Of a stretch of 64,000 nucleotides of DNA, positions 22,252 to 32,666 are shown one piece after another; the first letter of the stretch is position 1; every line of letters begins with the position of its first letter. The notes below the pieces were generated by a model. That model saw nothing but the letters and a program-made list of their open reading frames with translations, searched no databases and had not been told where the DNA came from. The position numbers and the translations under genes are program-made. Source of the DNA: Providencia stuartii (GTDB lineage Bacteria > Pseudomonadota > Gammaproteobacteria > Enterobacterales > Enterobacteriaceae); NCBI GenBank assembly GCA_900455155.1, contig UGUC01000002.1, positions 2,437,012 to 2,501,011 of the forward strand. Reading direction: 5' to 3'.

Positions 22252-22414
22252 ATACCCACCATTAAGCCCACATTCTGATTATCAGGTTAAAGAATTATTA
22301 GGGGTTACCTAGACTTACAGGAGGCGCTCTACCTTCATATTTTTCATAACGATCAGCAGGGGCAACCCTGCTTTTCAATATTTGCCTTACAGGCATAGCC
22401 TTCTTGAAATAACA

Positions 22415-23310
22415 ATGCACTGAGTCGTCATATTCATAAAGTGGTTGAATCACGGGCTCACGGCAAACCAACACGCCACGAAACCCATTTTGTCTGGCAA
22501 GGACTACGGTTACTGCAAGAGCAGAATATCAATACCGGTAAATGCCAAACCTATTACTGCGAAGAACACGGCAGCTATACCCCACTCGCCGTTATTGTGA
22601 AGTAATCCAGTGGATACCACTATTACTGGCATCACTGCGACATTAGCAGTGCCCCACTTGATGTCACCAACGAACAAGGCAATACGGTATGGTCAGGGAA
22701 ATATGAACGCTTTGGCTTTGTTCGCAATAGCCCATTAAGTTTCTACTCCGACCCAGATCGCAAGATGGAGTCCTTTGAGCAGAACTTACGCTATGCTGGA
22801 CAGTATTTTGACACTGAAACAGGATTACATTTTAATACCTTCAGATTCTATGACCCACAGATAGGCCGTTTTATCATGTCCGACCCAATTGGGTTATTGG
22901 GTGGGATAAATCTGTATCAGTATGCACCTAACCCGCTAATGTGGGTGAATCCTTGAGGATTGACGGAGGCTTTAATTTATAAAAATCCCGGACATCATGA
23001 ACCCGGGTATTTACCAGATAGACAAGTGCCATTCAATAGCTCCAAAAGCATAATACCACCTAACGCTGAAGAGCTCTTTAAACTTAGTCAGTTAGACCCT
23101 AATGACTCAAAAACGAGTTAGGTCAAAATTGGGGAAGGTAAAAAAGCTGTTTGGCATAGATTCCAAAGTAGTGCTGCTGATGGCTCAGGACCATTCCATT
23201 GGAATGGTTCAACGGATGGTGTTGATATTAGAGGCAAACCTAGAGCTATAGATCCAAGAAATGTCCCTAAGTATGCAAAAAATATGGAAGGTATAAAACC
23301 GTGCAAATGA
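22415..23310 (+). pseudogene. Decayed copy of the Rhs core end plus a third toxin tip
   Basis: From 22415 to 22957 this repeats, with scattered base changes, the last 540 bases of the Rhs core (compare 19396-19937), through YDPQIGRFIM-SDPIGLLGG. It has three nonsense codons relative to the intact gene: TAA for CAA near 22602, TGA for the Trp of NPWGL at 22955, and TAG near 23119. The tip after the core (about 115 residues, containing AVWHRFQSSAADGSGPFHWN) is otherwise open to 23310. These are substitutions, not homopolymer slips, so this is real decay. ATGA overlap with the next gene. Confidence 0.85.
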
Positions 23311-23811
23311 AGACAAGACTTATAGGAAAAAAAAAATACTCTTGCAGTCGAATATTTTTTTGAAAATAAGGAGAAATTTATTGGCCGAGCAAAGTTTTGG
23401 ATTAATGACTTATTTTTTGGAAGCTTAGACGATACAATTTTTTTTGATGGCTACTTAATCGGTGGGCTCAATGAAATTTTAAACAAAAAACACTTAAATC
23501 AAAGATATTTGCTTGATAATTATTGTTCTACTTATGAACTATTAGAAGCAGATATCTTAGACTTTAATGGTGAAGAGTATGAGTTAGCCGAAAATTTTAA
23601 TGTGAATTTAGGAACTTGGTCAGATTATTTTAATATATATTCATACAAATTAACCGATGAAATTGGTGCCATTTTATGGAGATTTGTTGATACTAGTGAA
23701 TCATTGAAGGATTTAATAGATTATCCTAAAAATATCTTCTATGAAGAGTTTAGATATGATGAATTGCGTCATATAGTGAATGATCTAACCCTACTAAAGC
23801 TTGACCAGTAA
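23307..23811 (+). CDS. Immunity protein for the third tip; frame broken once
   Basis: Starts at ATG 23307 overlapping the tip's TGA. A ten-A run at 23327-23336 is one base too long; with nine the frame MKTRLIGKKNTLAVEYFFEN joins the open remainder to give 167 residues. Acidic, with no signal peptide or helix (WSDYFNIYSYKLTDEIGAIL). Family not recognised; the role is from its place after a toxin tip. Confidence 0.65.
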
Positions 23812-23825
23812 AGAACTTTATCGTA

Positions 23826-23861
23826 GTTAAGCTAGAAGATATTTCAATCTTCTAGCTTAAC
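23826..23861. terminator. Long hairpin after third immunity gene
   Basis: 15-base perfect arms GTTAAGCTAGAAGAT / ATCTTCTAGCTTAAC with a six-base loop, 15 bases after the stop codon. Likely terminator of the Rhs region, although the T tract is short. Confidence 0.7.
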
Positions 23862-23949
23862 TATACTGATACACGTGCTGATTGTCCACTTCCCTTAAAA
23901 TAAGACAGCTATAATTAGATTTTCTGCCCTAAAAATTGCAGAGGTCATG

Positions 23950-24066
23950 ATGAAAAAAGTTCGTTTTACTGAAACTCAAATCGTGAATATCTTAAAACTC
24001 GCTGATTCAGGGATGAAAGTGGAAGACATTTGTCGCTAAAATGGGATCAGTAATGCGACTTATTAT
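23950..24066 (+). pseudogene. IS3 orfA 5' part, nonsense-mutated and cut by the IS110-type element
   Basis: KVRFTETQIVNILKLADSGM is the IS3-type transposase HTH. A TAA at 24037 replaces the Lys codon expected in ICRKNGISNATYY. The frame is then lost at the inserted element; the continuation NWKSK-GGMEANDVKRLKEL resumes at 25373, where a TAG again replaces the expected Tyr codon. Confidence 0.8.
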
Positions 24067-24070
24067 ATCT

Positions 24071-25366
24071 ATGGACTACCTCCGTTTTGCAAGTACTGAA
24101 TCAAGTTTTAGGCTGTTGCTTACATCTATCCGGCATCAGAAATATCTGTGCCCAAATGGGTGATCCGCACACAATCGCCTCAACAACTGGACGGCCACGA
24201 AGGCCAATATAATAATCAGGTTCCGATCGTGCAGGTTTAACCTGTATCCATTTTTCAATACCTTGCAACTTTTAAAGGTATGCTATTACACTGCCGGTCT
24301 GTACTCTGTTTCATTGTGAAGAATTGACCAAATAATTCTGGCATTTTTATTGGCGACTGCAACGGTCGTTTTGTTAAATCCTCGTCGCTCTTTTAGCTGA
24401 TTAACCCATTGATTTAAATAACCCTCATTATTATTTGCAGCCACTCTAACGACTGCCCTGGCTCCATGAATAAATAAGGTTCGCAAATGCTTGTCGCCTT
24501 TTTTCGTCATATTCATCAGTACCTGCCTGTCACCACTCGAGTGCTGTCGTGGAACCAGACCAAGCCATGCGGCAAAGTGACGACCATTTTTAAATTCAGT
24601 TCCTTTGCCTATCGCGGCAACAACAGCTGTTGCTGTTTTAGGGCCAATGCCTTTAACTTTGGCAATGCGCTGGCAGGCTTCTGATTGCCTGAACACAGCA
24701 TCAATTTCTTTATCAAAAAAGCCTATGCGACGACCAAGATCGTTAAAGAGATCATAAAGTTCTGCAATCGTCCTGCGCATTCTAACGCTAAGACCATTTT
24801 CAGCATCTTCAAGAATAAGCGGAACAGCGTGACGAACCCTTGAGACTGCCGTACCGATTGTTATTCCAGGGTCAAGCAGTAATCCTCTGATTTGACAGAC
24901 TGTCGCAGTGCGGTGATTAACAATACGCTGTCTTGCCCGGTGCTGGGCTTGAATATCCTGCTGTTCCGGACTTTTTGGGGGAACGAACTGCATTGTTGGC
25001 TGCATCAGAGCAATTGCGATAGCCTGTGCATCATTACCGTCATTTTTTTGCCCGCGGGCAAAGGGTTTTACATACTGGGGACTGATCACTTTTACCTTAT
25101 GTCCCAGTTTTTCGAACTCACGCTGCCAGTAAAATGCGCCCGTGGAGGCTCCCCACACCAATCAGGCAAGCCGGAATATTCGCGACGGTCTGTAGCAACG
25201 TTTTACGATCAGGGCGTTTTTTATAAACCGGTTTACCCGACTGATTTAATCCACAAAGTTGAAAAACATTTTTAGCCAAATCAATACCGAGATAGATAAC
25301 ATTCATGATAATGCTCCTGCTGAGTATATTTTGTTCAGTTAACCTCAGAGGGAGGAGGTAGTCCAT
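24071..25366 (-). mobile_element. IS110 family (IS1111 group) element nested in the IS3 element
   Basis: Perfect 13-base inverted repeats ATGGACTACCTCC (24071-24083) and GGAGGTAGTCCAT (25354-25366) lie just inside the junctions, the sub-terminal repeat layout of the IS1111 group. The junctions split the IS3 orfA codons between TATTAT and AATTGG. The single transposase gene runs on the minus strand. About 215 bases on the left, between repeat and transposase stop, could hold the noncoding guide (bridge) RNA described for IS110 elements, or it may lie on the other side. Confidence 0.85.
24286..25306 (-). CDS. IS110-family transposase; frame broken once
   Basis: DEDD transposase: N-terminal RuvC-like domain starting YLGIDLAKNVFQLCGLNQSG, Asp pair in KNDGNDAQAIAIA, and the C-terminal transposase_20 region with KVKGIGPKTATAVVAAIGKG and FAAWLGLVPRQHSSG. 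One extra base in the C run 25151-25154 breaks the frame near residue 50; repaired length 339. At that place the family's acidic residue (usually in an EA-x-x-GxxxW context) reads Gly-Ala (GASTGAFYW), so either the repair needs another base or the catalytic Glu is lost. Confidence 0.87.
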
Positions 25367-25396
25367 CCTATTAATTGGAAATCAAAGTAGGGTGGT

Positions 25397-26366
25397 ATGG
25401 AAGCTAATGATGTTAAACGATTAAAAGAGCTTGAAGAGGAAAATGCCAAGCTTAAAAAAATGTTTGCAGAAGTCAGCCTTGAAAATCAGGCGATGAAGGC
25501 GCTTTTTGCAAAAAAAGGGTTGGTAGTGGTTGAAAAGAAGTCCTGTACTCAGGCTTTAAAAGAGGCAGGTTTATCAGTCATTAAAGCTTGTAAATTAACA
25601 TCATTACCTCGGGCAGCCTTTTATCGTCGACAGCTAAATTGGCGTGAAAGAGATCGTGCAGTGATTGATGCTATTCAATCAGTTTTAGCTAAATCGCCAC
25701 AATCAGGATTTTGGAAATGCTATTTTCGGTTAAGATTTCAAGGCTATCCCTTTAATCATAAACGAGTTTATCGCGTTTATTGCCGTTTGGGGTTAAACCT
25801 GAAACGGCGAGTGAAAAAAATACTGCCGAAACGAGAAAAAAAACCTCTTATTGATTGAAAAAGTCCCGAATATTCAATGGGCTTTGGATTTTGTACACGA
25901 CAGTTTGTACTGTGGTAAACGCTTCAGAACCTTGAATATTATTGATGAGGGGACACGTGAGTGCCTGGCAATTGAAGTTGATACGTCATTGCCTGCTGAA
26001 CGAGTCATTAGAGTACTAGGACGTTTGAAAATCGATAGAGGATTGCCGAAACAAATTCGAGTGGATAATGGGCCTGAACTTATTTCAGCTAATCTATTGA
26101 ATTATTGTAAAAATAATCGAATTGATTTATGCCATATTCAACCCGGTAAACCTCAACAAAACGGTTTTATCGAACGATTTAATGGTTCATTTCGCCGTGA
26201 ATTTTTAAATGCCTATTTATTTGAATCAGTAAGCCAAGTACGAGAGATGGTGTGGTTTTGGCAGCAAGATTACAATCTAAATCGAACCCACGAAAGTTTA
26301 AATAACCTCCCACCGGAGACATACCGTAAACAGTTAGAAATCTCTAATTTGAAGTGTCTTAATTAA
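25397..26366 (+). CDS. IS3 transposase: orfA leucine-zipper end and orfB integrase domain; frame broken once
   Basis: The first 45 residues (KRLKELEEENAKLKKMFAEV) are the coiled coil of OrfA. The rest is OrfB with HTH and rve integrase core: Asp in WALDFVHDSLYCGK, Asp in IRVDNGPEL, Glu in GFIERFNGSFRREF, the DDE triad. An A7G slippery stretch at about 25510, the usual site of programmed frameshifting in IS3 elements, is present. An 8-A run at 25836-25843 shifts the frame mid-gene; seven A rejoin it. Inactive as read because orfA is broken. Confidence 0.85.
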
Positions 26367-26390
26367 TGGGGAGTGGACAAAGCATCGACC

Positions 26391-26648
26391 TCATTTGTGT
26401 AACTGTTTAAACTCTTGCAACTTAACGCTAGTCTCAATCAATGCTATTTGAGGAAAATTACCGACTTTTAGCTGTACAAGTTTACCTATAACTGGGCTAC
26501 TATATCGGTAGAAAACGGTCTTACTGGCTGTTATGCCACAAAATATACGTAAACCAGAGCTTTCGCAGGATTCAGAACTATTTTTACACTTAAGTTTATC
26601 GCTGCGATACTGTATTAAGAATGGTTTTACTGATGATTTTTGGCTCAT
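26391..26648 (-). pseudogene. Truncated tyrosine integrase, N-terminal arm-binding domain (DUF4102)
   Basis: 85 residues reading as the start of a P4-type phage/island integrase: GLRIFCGITASKTVFYRYSS, then PVIGKLVQLKVGNFPQIALI, then VKLQEFKQLHK. This pattern (L-R-x-x-x-G-x-K-x-x-x-Y-R-Y...G-N-F/Y-P) is characteristic of DUF4102. The ribosome binding site AGGGTAACACTT precedes the start. The catalytic domain is missing: the IS3 right end begins 11 bases after the frame ends, and no remainder is seen beyond the IS. It points to a former integrative element next to mutS. Confidence 0.7.
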
Positions 26649-26877
26649 AAGTGTTACCCTAATTAACGCTTATTATAAAAGTATTCAATGTGTTTAGACT
26701 AAAGTGCAGATTGGTGCATTTACAATGCTCATTGGGTTTTAGCCCCATAAACAGCCTACATTTTAACCTACACTCAATCATGGGATTCTGTGACATTCTC
26801 TACAATAAAATGGAGTCTAATGAGACAGCCAACGGACACAGGATTAAATAAATTCAACAGATTAGACAAACAAGCTT

Positions 26878-29442
26878 ATGACTGATAACCAAAATTTTGA
26901 ATCCCACACACCAATGATGCAGCAGTATTTAAAACTAAAAGCACAACATCCTGACATATTGCTGTTCTATCGTATGGGGGATTTTTACGAGCTTTTCTTT
27001 GATGATGCCAAAAAAGCGTCTCAATTATTAGATATTTCGCTCACCAAACGAGGGCAAACGGCGGGTCAGCCTATTCCAATGGCGGGTGTACCACACCATG
27101 CGGCCGAAAACTATTTAGCAAAATTGGTGCAACTGGGTGAATCTGTCGCGATATGCGAACAAATTGGTGATCCCTCAACGAGTAAAGGTCCTGTTGAGCG
27201 TAAAGTCGTACGTATTGTTACACCGGGTACAATCACCGATGAAGCATTACTGAATGAGCGGCAAGACAATCTATTGGCCTCAGTCTGGCAAGAGCCTCAA
27301 GGCTATGGCTTTGCAACCTTAGATATCACGTCGGGGCGCTTTATCATCAGTGAATTCGATGACGAGGAGTCTCTACAAGCAGAGCTACAACGTACTCGCC
27401 CTGCTGAATTACTCTATCCTGAAAACTTTGCGAGTATGGCGTTAATCGAAAACTGTAAAGGCCTACGTCGTCGGCCTCTATGGGAATTCGAGCTAGAAAC
27501 AGCAAAACAGCAGCTTGGCCTACAATTTGGCACAAAAGACTTAATTGGGTTTGGGGTCGAAAATGCCTCGAGAGCGCTACGCGCTGCTGGCTGCCTTCTC
27601 CAATACGTCAAAGATACTCAACGTACGGCATTACCTCATATCCGTAGCATCATCATGGAAAAACAAACAGATAACGTTATTCTGGATGCTGCAACACGTC
27701 GTAATCTTGAGATCACGCAAAACTTATCTGGCGGCACAGATAATACTTTAGCGTCTATTTTGGATTTATGCGTTACCCCGATGGGAAGCCGCATGCTCAA
27801 GCGTTGGCTTCATACCCCATTGCGCCATGTACAAACACTAACGAATCGCCAACAAGCTATCGCCGCCTTACAAGAGTGTGGTTTCGAGCTATTACAGCCA
27901 TTACTACGTCAAATTGGTGATTTAGAGCGTGTACTTGCCCGTTTAGCTTTACGCTCTGCTCGCCCTCGCGATTTAGCACGTATGCGTCACGCTTTTGAAC
28001 AGTACCAAGAGATTCATCAAATCCTCAACCAATCTAACAGCGAATATCTGCAAAACTTGCAAAAACGCATTAACCAGTTTGATGAGCTACAGGATTTACT
28101 GCAACGTGCGATTATTGATGCACCGCCTGTATTGGTGCGTGACGGTGGCGTTATCGCTCCGGGTTATAATAGCGAACTCGATGAATGGCGAGCACTTGCC
28201 GATGGAGCTACAGACTATCTTGATAGACTAGAAATTCGTGAAAAAGAGAAGCTGGGCATTGATACCCTTAAAGTGGGCTACAATGCGGTACACGGCTATT
28301 TTATTCAGGTCAGTCGCGGTCAGAGTCATTTAGTTCCTATTCATTATGTACGTCGTCAAACGCTGAAAAATGCGGAACGTTACATTATTCCTGAACTAAA
28401 AGAGTACGAAGACAAAGTCTTAACCTCAAAAAGTAAAGCGTTAGCTATCGAAAAAGCACTCTATGATGAGCTTTTCGATATGCTATTGCCACATTTGGCA
28501 GACTTGCAAATCAGTGCGGAGGCTCTTGCAGAGCTCGATGTGCTCAATAACTTAGCTGAGCGTGCTGAAACACTTGGCTATGCTTGCCCACAACTCACAG
28601 ATAAACCAGGGATCCACATTACTGAAGGACGCCACCCTGTGGTCGAGCAAGTCCTGAGTGAACCATTTATTTCTAATCCGCTTTCACTTTCCCCACAACG
28701 TCGCCTACTTATCATTACAGGCCCTAATATGGGGGGTAAAAGTACCTATATGCGCCAAACTGCATTGATAACACTACTTGCCTATATTGGTAGTTTCGTA
28801 CCTGCAACAAAAGCGGTCATTGGACCTGTTGATCGTATTTTTACCCGTGTTGGCGCATCCGATGACTTAGCCTCCGGGCGTTCAACCTTCATGGTTGAAA
28901 TGACTGAAACGGCTAATATTTTACACAATGCAACAGAGCAAAGTTTAGTCCTAATGGATGAAATTGGTCGAGGCACTTCAACCTATGATGGTTTGTCACT
29001 TGCTTGGGCTTGTGCTGAAAACTTAGTTAACCGAATCAAGTCCATGACTTTATTTGCCACACATTACTTTGAATTAACAACCTTACCTGAAAAATTAGAA
29101 GGCGCGGTCAATATTCACCTTGATGCAATGGAGCACGGCGACACCATCGCCTTTATGCACAATGTTCAAGAAGGAGCAGCAAGTAAAAGTTATGGCCTTG
29201 CGGTAGCCTCTCTAGCAGGCGTCCCTAAAGATGTTATTAAGCGTGCCAAACAAAAGCTCAAAGAGTTAGAAATTATTTCAAATAATACCAACGCGAGCCA
29301 TGTTGATAGCGCACAACTCAGCTTCTTAGTGCCAGAAGAGCCATCCCCTGTTCTTAGCGCTCTTGAAAGTATCGACCCTGATAAGTTAACGCCAAGGCAA
29401 GCGTTAGATTGGTTATATCGTTTAAAGGAAATGGATAAGTAG
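26878..29442 (+). CDS. mutS: DNA mismatch repair protein MutS, 854 aa
   Basis: Mismatch recognition ATPase. N-terminal mismatch-binding Phe-x-Glu region [15 protein letters not shown] (residues about 30-45), the lever and clamp domains, then the ATPase with Walker [15 protein letters not shown], Walker [17 protein letters not shown], and the [11 protein letters not shown] switch. Full length and intact over 2.5 kb without any frame break. The next gene follows after one base. Confidence 0.98.
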   Translation: MTDNQNFESHTPMMQQYLKLKAQHPDILLFYRMGDFYELFFDDAKKASQLLDISLTKRGQTAGQPIPMAGVPHHAAENYLAKLVQLGESVAICEQIGDPSTSKGPVERKVVRIVTPGTITDEALLNERQDNLLASVWQEPQGYGFATLDITSGRFIISEFDDEESLQAELQRTRPAELLYPENFASMALIENCKGLRRRPLWEFELETAKQQLGLQFGTKDLIGFGVENASRALRAAGCLLQYVKDTQRTALPHIRSIIMEKQTDNVILDAATRRNLEITQNLSGGTDNTLASILDLCVTPMGSRMLKRWLHTPLRHVQTLTNRQQAIAALQECGFELLQPLLRQIGDLERVLARLALRSARPRDLARMRHAFEQYQEIHQILNQSNSEYLQNLQKRINQFDELQDLLQRAIIDAPPVLVRDGGVIAPGYNSELDEWRALADGATDYLDRLEIREKEKLGIDTLKVGYNAVHGYFIQVSRGQSHLVPIHYVRRQTLKNAERYIIPELKEYEDKVLTSKSKALAIEKALYDELFDMLLPHLADLQISAEALAELDVLNNLAERAETLGYACPQLTDKPGIHITEGRHPVVEQVLSEPFISNPLSLSPQRRLLIITGPNMGGKSTYMRQTALITLLAYIGSFVPATKAVIGPVDRIFTRVGASDDLASGRSTFMVEMTETANILHNATEQSLVLMDEIGRGTSTYDGLSLAWACAENLVNRIKSMTLFATHYFELTTLPEKLEGAVNIHLDAMEHGDTIAFMHNVQEGAASKSYGLAVASLAGVPKDVIKRAKQKLKELEIISNNTNASHVDSAQLSFLVPEEPSPVLSALESIDPDKLTPRQALDWLYRLKEMDK

Positions 29443-29443
29443 T

Positions 29444-30205
29444 ATGCAAGACCACGCTGAACTTCTAGCGCCTATCAGGCAGTTTTTACGCTGTGAAACG
29501 CCTGATAGTTGGGTTAAAAAAGCCAGTGAACCAGAAAGCCTCCCTATACTCTTAAAAGATCATCTATTATGTGAGCTAAAGGCGGCGCAAAGTGCGATGT
29601 TTTTGATCCGTAAATATGCGGTTGATAAAGAGAGTGCGGCAACATTGCTTGCTTGGTTTAAGCCTTATGAAGACTTTGCCTACGATCGTATTGGTGATAT
29701 TCATACGCTAAAGAATAAAAACCAAATATCAAAACAGATCTTGGCGAAACAGCAGTCACCCTATAGCCAAGATTTAATTGATAAAATGGTACTCTTGATT
29801 AAAGAAGAGCTGCACCATTTTTATCAAGTGCTGGAAATTATGCATCAGCGAAATATTGCTTATGATGGTATAACGGCAAGTCGATACGCTAAAGGGCTAT
29901 TCAGTCATATGAGTGGTCATGAACCACAAACATTGGTCGATAAACTGATTATTGGTGCTTATATTGAAGCTCGATCATGTGAACGTTTCGCGAAATTGGC
30001 TCCTTTTCTAGACGATGATTTGGCGAGCTTTTATGTCTCATTACTGCGCTCAGAAGCGAGACACTATCAAGATTACCTACAGTTAGCGCAATCAATCAGT
30101 AAAACAGATATTAGCGAGCGTGTTGAGATGTTCGGTCTCGTTGAAGCCGAACTTATCACCTCAGTAGACCACGATTTTAAATTTCATAGTGGCGTTCCTG
30201 TGTGA
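29444..30205 (+). CDS. miaE: tRNA-(ms2io6A37) hydroxylase MiaE, 253 aa
   Basis: Non-haem di-iron monooxygenase that hydroxylates the isopentenyl group of ms2i6A37 in tRNA. Ferritin-like helices supply the iron ligands: Glu in LLCELKAAQSAM, EELHHFYQVLEIM, EARSCERFAKLAP and RSEARHYQDYL. Length is normal. Translationally close to mutS (one-base gap), which is not its usual E. coli context; E. coli K-12 lacks miaE. Confidence 0.93.
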   Translation: MQDHAELLAPIRQFLRCETPDSWVKKASEPESLPILLKDHLLCELKAAQSAMFLIRKYAVDKESAATLLAWFKPYEDFAYDRIGDIHTLKNKNQISKQILAKQQSPYSQDLIDKMVLLIKEELHHFYQVLEIMHQRNIAYDGITASRYAKGLFSHMSGHEPQTLVDKLIIGAYIEARSCERFAKLAPFLDDDLASFYVSLLRSEARHYQDYLQLAQSISKTDISERVEMFGLVEAELITSVDHDFKFHSGVPV

Positions 30206-30259
30206 CGGTAAGCTAAAGTCTATGATGAGAAACTCGACCATTTATTATCATTAACGAAA

Positions 30260-30288
30260 AAAGCCCTCAATCAAATATTGAGGGCTTT
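30260..30288. terminator. Bidirectional terminator between miaE and rpoS
   Basis: AAAGCCCTCAAT / ATTGAGGGCTTT, perfect 12-base stem with a 5-base loop, A run before and T run after, so it works on both strands. Confidence 0.92.
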
Positions 30289-30311
30289 CGTTATGGTATT
30301 CACAAAGATAT

Positions 30312-31298
30312 TTACATATTAAATAAGGCTTCTAAGGAAAGCTCCTCTCCTTGTAAAATATCTTTTAACCGCCTTAGCCCTTCCACTTGTATCTGGCGCA
30401 CCCTTTCTCTTGTTAACCCAATTTCTCGGCCAACTTCTTCTAGTGTCTCAGCTTCATAGCCTAATAGCCCAAAACGCCGAGCAAGGACTTCTCGCTGCTT
30501 TGGATTCAATTCAAATAACCACTTCACAATATTCTCTTTTAAGTTGTTATCTTGAATTGTATGCTCTGGGCCTGATTCATTCTCATCAGAGAGAACTTCA
30601 AGTAAAGATTTCTCTGAATCGCCAGCAATAGGCGTATCGACCGATGTAATACGTTCATTTAAACGCAACATACGGCTGACATCTTCTACTGGTTTATCAA
30701 GCTGTTCAGCGATTTCCTCAGCGCTAGGCTCGTGGTCGAGTTTTTGCGCTAATTCGCGGGCAGTTCTAAGGTAAATATTGAGCTCTTTGACGATATGAAT
30801 TGGGAGGCGGATGGTTCTAGTTTGATTCATGATGGCACGTTCAATCGTTTGACGGATCCACCATGTCGCATACGTTGAGAAGCGGAACCCCTTTTCAGGA
30901 TCAAACTTTTCAACAGCGCGAATTAACCCTAGATTACCTTCCTCAATAAGATCTAATAATGCTAATCCCCGATTATTATAACGTCGAGAGATCTTAACAA
31001 CTAACCGAAGATTACTTTCAATCATGCGCTGACGTGAAGCAACATCTCCACGTAGCGCTCTCCTCGCGTAGAAGACTTCTTCTTCGGCAGTTAGGAGCGG
31101 AGAAAATCCAATTTCACTGAGATAAATTTGAGTGGCATCCAGAACACGCTGATTCGTGTTCTGGAGTAAATCCATTTCATCATCTAGTTCAGTAACCAGA
31201 TCCTCTTCTTTGAACTGACTCTCATCAAAAGCATCATCCATCATGCTATCGTCGAGGTCATTGTATAACTCGTTAGCTTTCAGCGAACTTTGGCTCAT
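30312..31298 (-). CDS. rpoS: RNA polymerase sigma factor RpoS, 328 aa
   Basis: Stationary-phase/general stress sigma factor. Region 2 ([40 protein letters not shown], then [18 protein letters not shown]), region 3 and region 4 HTH ([20 protein letters not shown]) are all intact. Start [17 protein letters not shown]. Downstream of nlpD as in other enterobacteria; its main promoter normally lies inside nlpD. Confidence 0.98.
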   Translation of the reverse strand: MSQSSLKANELYNDLDDSMMDDAFDESQFKEEDLVTELDDEMDLLQNTNQRVLDATQIYLSEIGFSPLLTAEEEVFYARRALRGDVASRQRMIESNLRLVVKISRRYNNRGLALLDLIEEGNLGLIRAVEKFDPEKGFRFSTYATWWIRQTIERAIMNQTRTIRLPIHIVKELNIYLRTARELAQKLDHEPSAEEIAEQLDKPVEDVSRMLRLNERITSVDTPIAGDSEKSLLEVLSDENESGPEHTIQDNNLKENIVKWLFELNPKQREVLARRFGLLGYEAETLEEVGREIGLTRERVRQIQVEGLRRLKDILQGEELSLEALFNM

Positions 31299-31352
31299 CA
31301 GTGACTCCTACCCTTGATAATGAGGGCAGAATGTCATTGCACTCTGCCCAGT

Positions 31353-32423
31353 TTATCGCTGCGGTAAGTAGCGCAGCGGGTTTACTGATTTTCCCTTGTA
31401 ACGAATTTCAAAATGTAATCTAACCGAACTCGTTCCGGTACTACCCATCGTGGCTATTTTCTGACCCGCGGCAACATCCTGCTGGTCACGCACAAGTAAC
31501 GTATCGTTATGTGCATAAGCACTCAAGTAGTCATCGTTATGTTTTTATTATTATAAGATTTCCATATCCGCGTAGTGCATTTCCTGCATAAACCACTTTA
31601 CCTGGAGCAGAAGCAAGTACAGGTTGACCTCGTGAACCGGCAATATCAATGCCTTTATTTCCACCTTGAGCATCAGAGAAACCTTCTATTGTTTTCCCTT
31701 CCGCTGGCCAACGCCATTTTATCGATGAGCTATTTGTACTGCTTGCTGTCGTCGTAGAGGCGGTAGAAGCTGCCGTCGTTGTTGTTGCCGTAGAAGTTTG
31801 CGTTGCAGGCTTCTTATTATTAGGCAACATCTTACCTGAATTTTGACCGCTTCCATTTGCAGGATACGCATTAGTTGTTCGAAGATCAACCGGTTGCTGA
31901 TTACTATTTGATGAATTTGAGGCCAATTGCCCGTTTGAGTTCACATTTCCGTTACCAATATTGATCACTTGCCCAACATTTAGGCTATAAGGCTCTGCAA
32001 TATTGTTTTTAGCTGCTAACTCACGGAAAATCATTACCAGTTATATAAGCAATATAGAATAGTGTATCACCGCGTTGTACGGTGTAAGTACTGCCACTGT
32101 AGCTACCTTTAGGGATGCTACCATAGTCGCGGTTATAGATAATACGCCCTTTGCCCATCCATATTGACTGGGGCAGAGGTACGAATAGATGATGAAGAAT
32201 TCGAAGACAAATTAGGTCGAGAAGAAGGCATCGCTGTACTTGTACCACCAGTAGGTGCCGTTCTTTGAACAGTTTGTTGACTTGATTGACTCGTCTGACC
32301 GTCATTTACGCTAGAAATAGGCGCTGCTGTATGGTACGGAGTTGAACATCCAGCCAATAATGCCCCGCTAAATGAAAAGATCACCGCCCATCGAATTCTG
32401 CTTATTGGGCTAACAATTTTCAT
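31353..32423 (-). CDS. nlpD: NlpD, LytM-domain outer-membrane lipoprotein activating amidase AmiC; frame broken three times
   Basis: Lipoprotein signal with lipobox LLAGCS, LysM domain ([20 protein letters not shown] plus [20 protein letters not shown]), a Ser/Thr-rich linker, and a C-terminal M23/LytM domain ([20 protein letters not shown]...LRYLPQR). Start chosen at 32423 ([12 protein letters not shown]) because it gives a normal lipoprotein signal. One extra base is present in each of three runs: C 32154-32156, A 32027-32030, T 31542-31546. Removing them gives 355 residues. Three independent slips in an otherwise undamaged gene suggest sequence error. Houses the usual rpoS promoter region. 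Confidence 0.9.
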
Positions 32424-32666
32424 GCTTCTTCTCCCGTGAAGAAAAATCTGACATAGCAAATAAATTTGTGTCAGTAAAACATTAGAGCCTGTTAGCTCTC
32501 GTCACTAAAAGTATTTTGCTTATTAAAGCAGAAATATAAAATATTGAACAAGCCAAATATATCAAAAATATAACAATTTGAGATTATGACTTAATGGAAA
32601 ATACAACATTCTTAACTTTAAGCTGTTAAAGTGCCCTATTTTACCAAATATGACTATAAGCAAAAA

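Larger units (their letters stand above)
23882..26380 (+). mobile_element. IS3-family element, interrupted by an IS110-type insertion
   Basis: Ends are imperfect inverted repeats: TTGTCCACTTCCC on the left (23882-23894) and GGGGAGTGGACAA on the right (26368-26380). About 1.2 kb without the inserted element, normal for IS3. It carries orfA (broken) and orfB. I see no clear target duplication (flanks TGAT and AAGC). Its right end truncates a phage-type integrase gene. Confidence 0.85.

Noticed and set aside
26391..26648. Chance ORF upstream of mutS
   Set aside because: At first it looked random, but the GLRI...YRY...VGNFP pattern and a good ribosome binding site fit the N-terminal domain of a P4-type integrase, so it is reported as a remnant.
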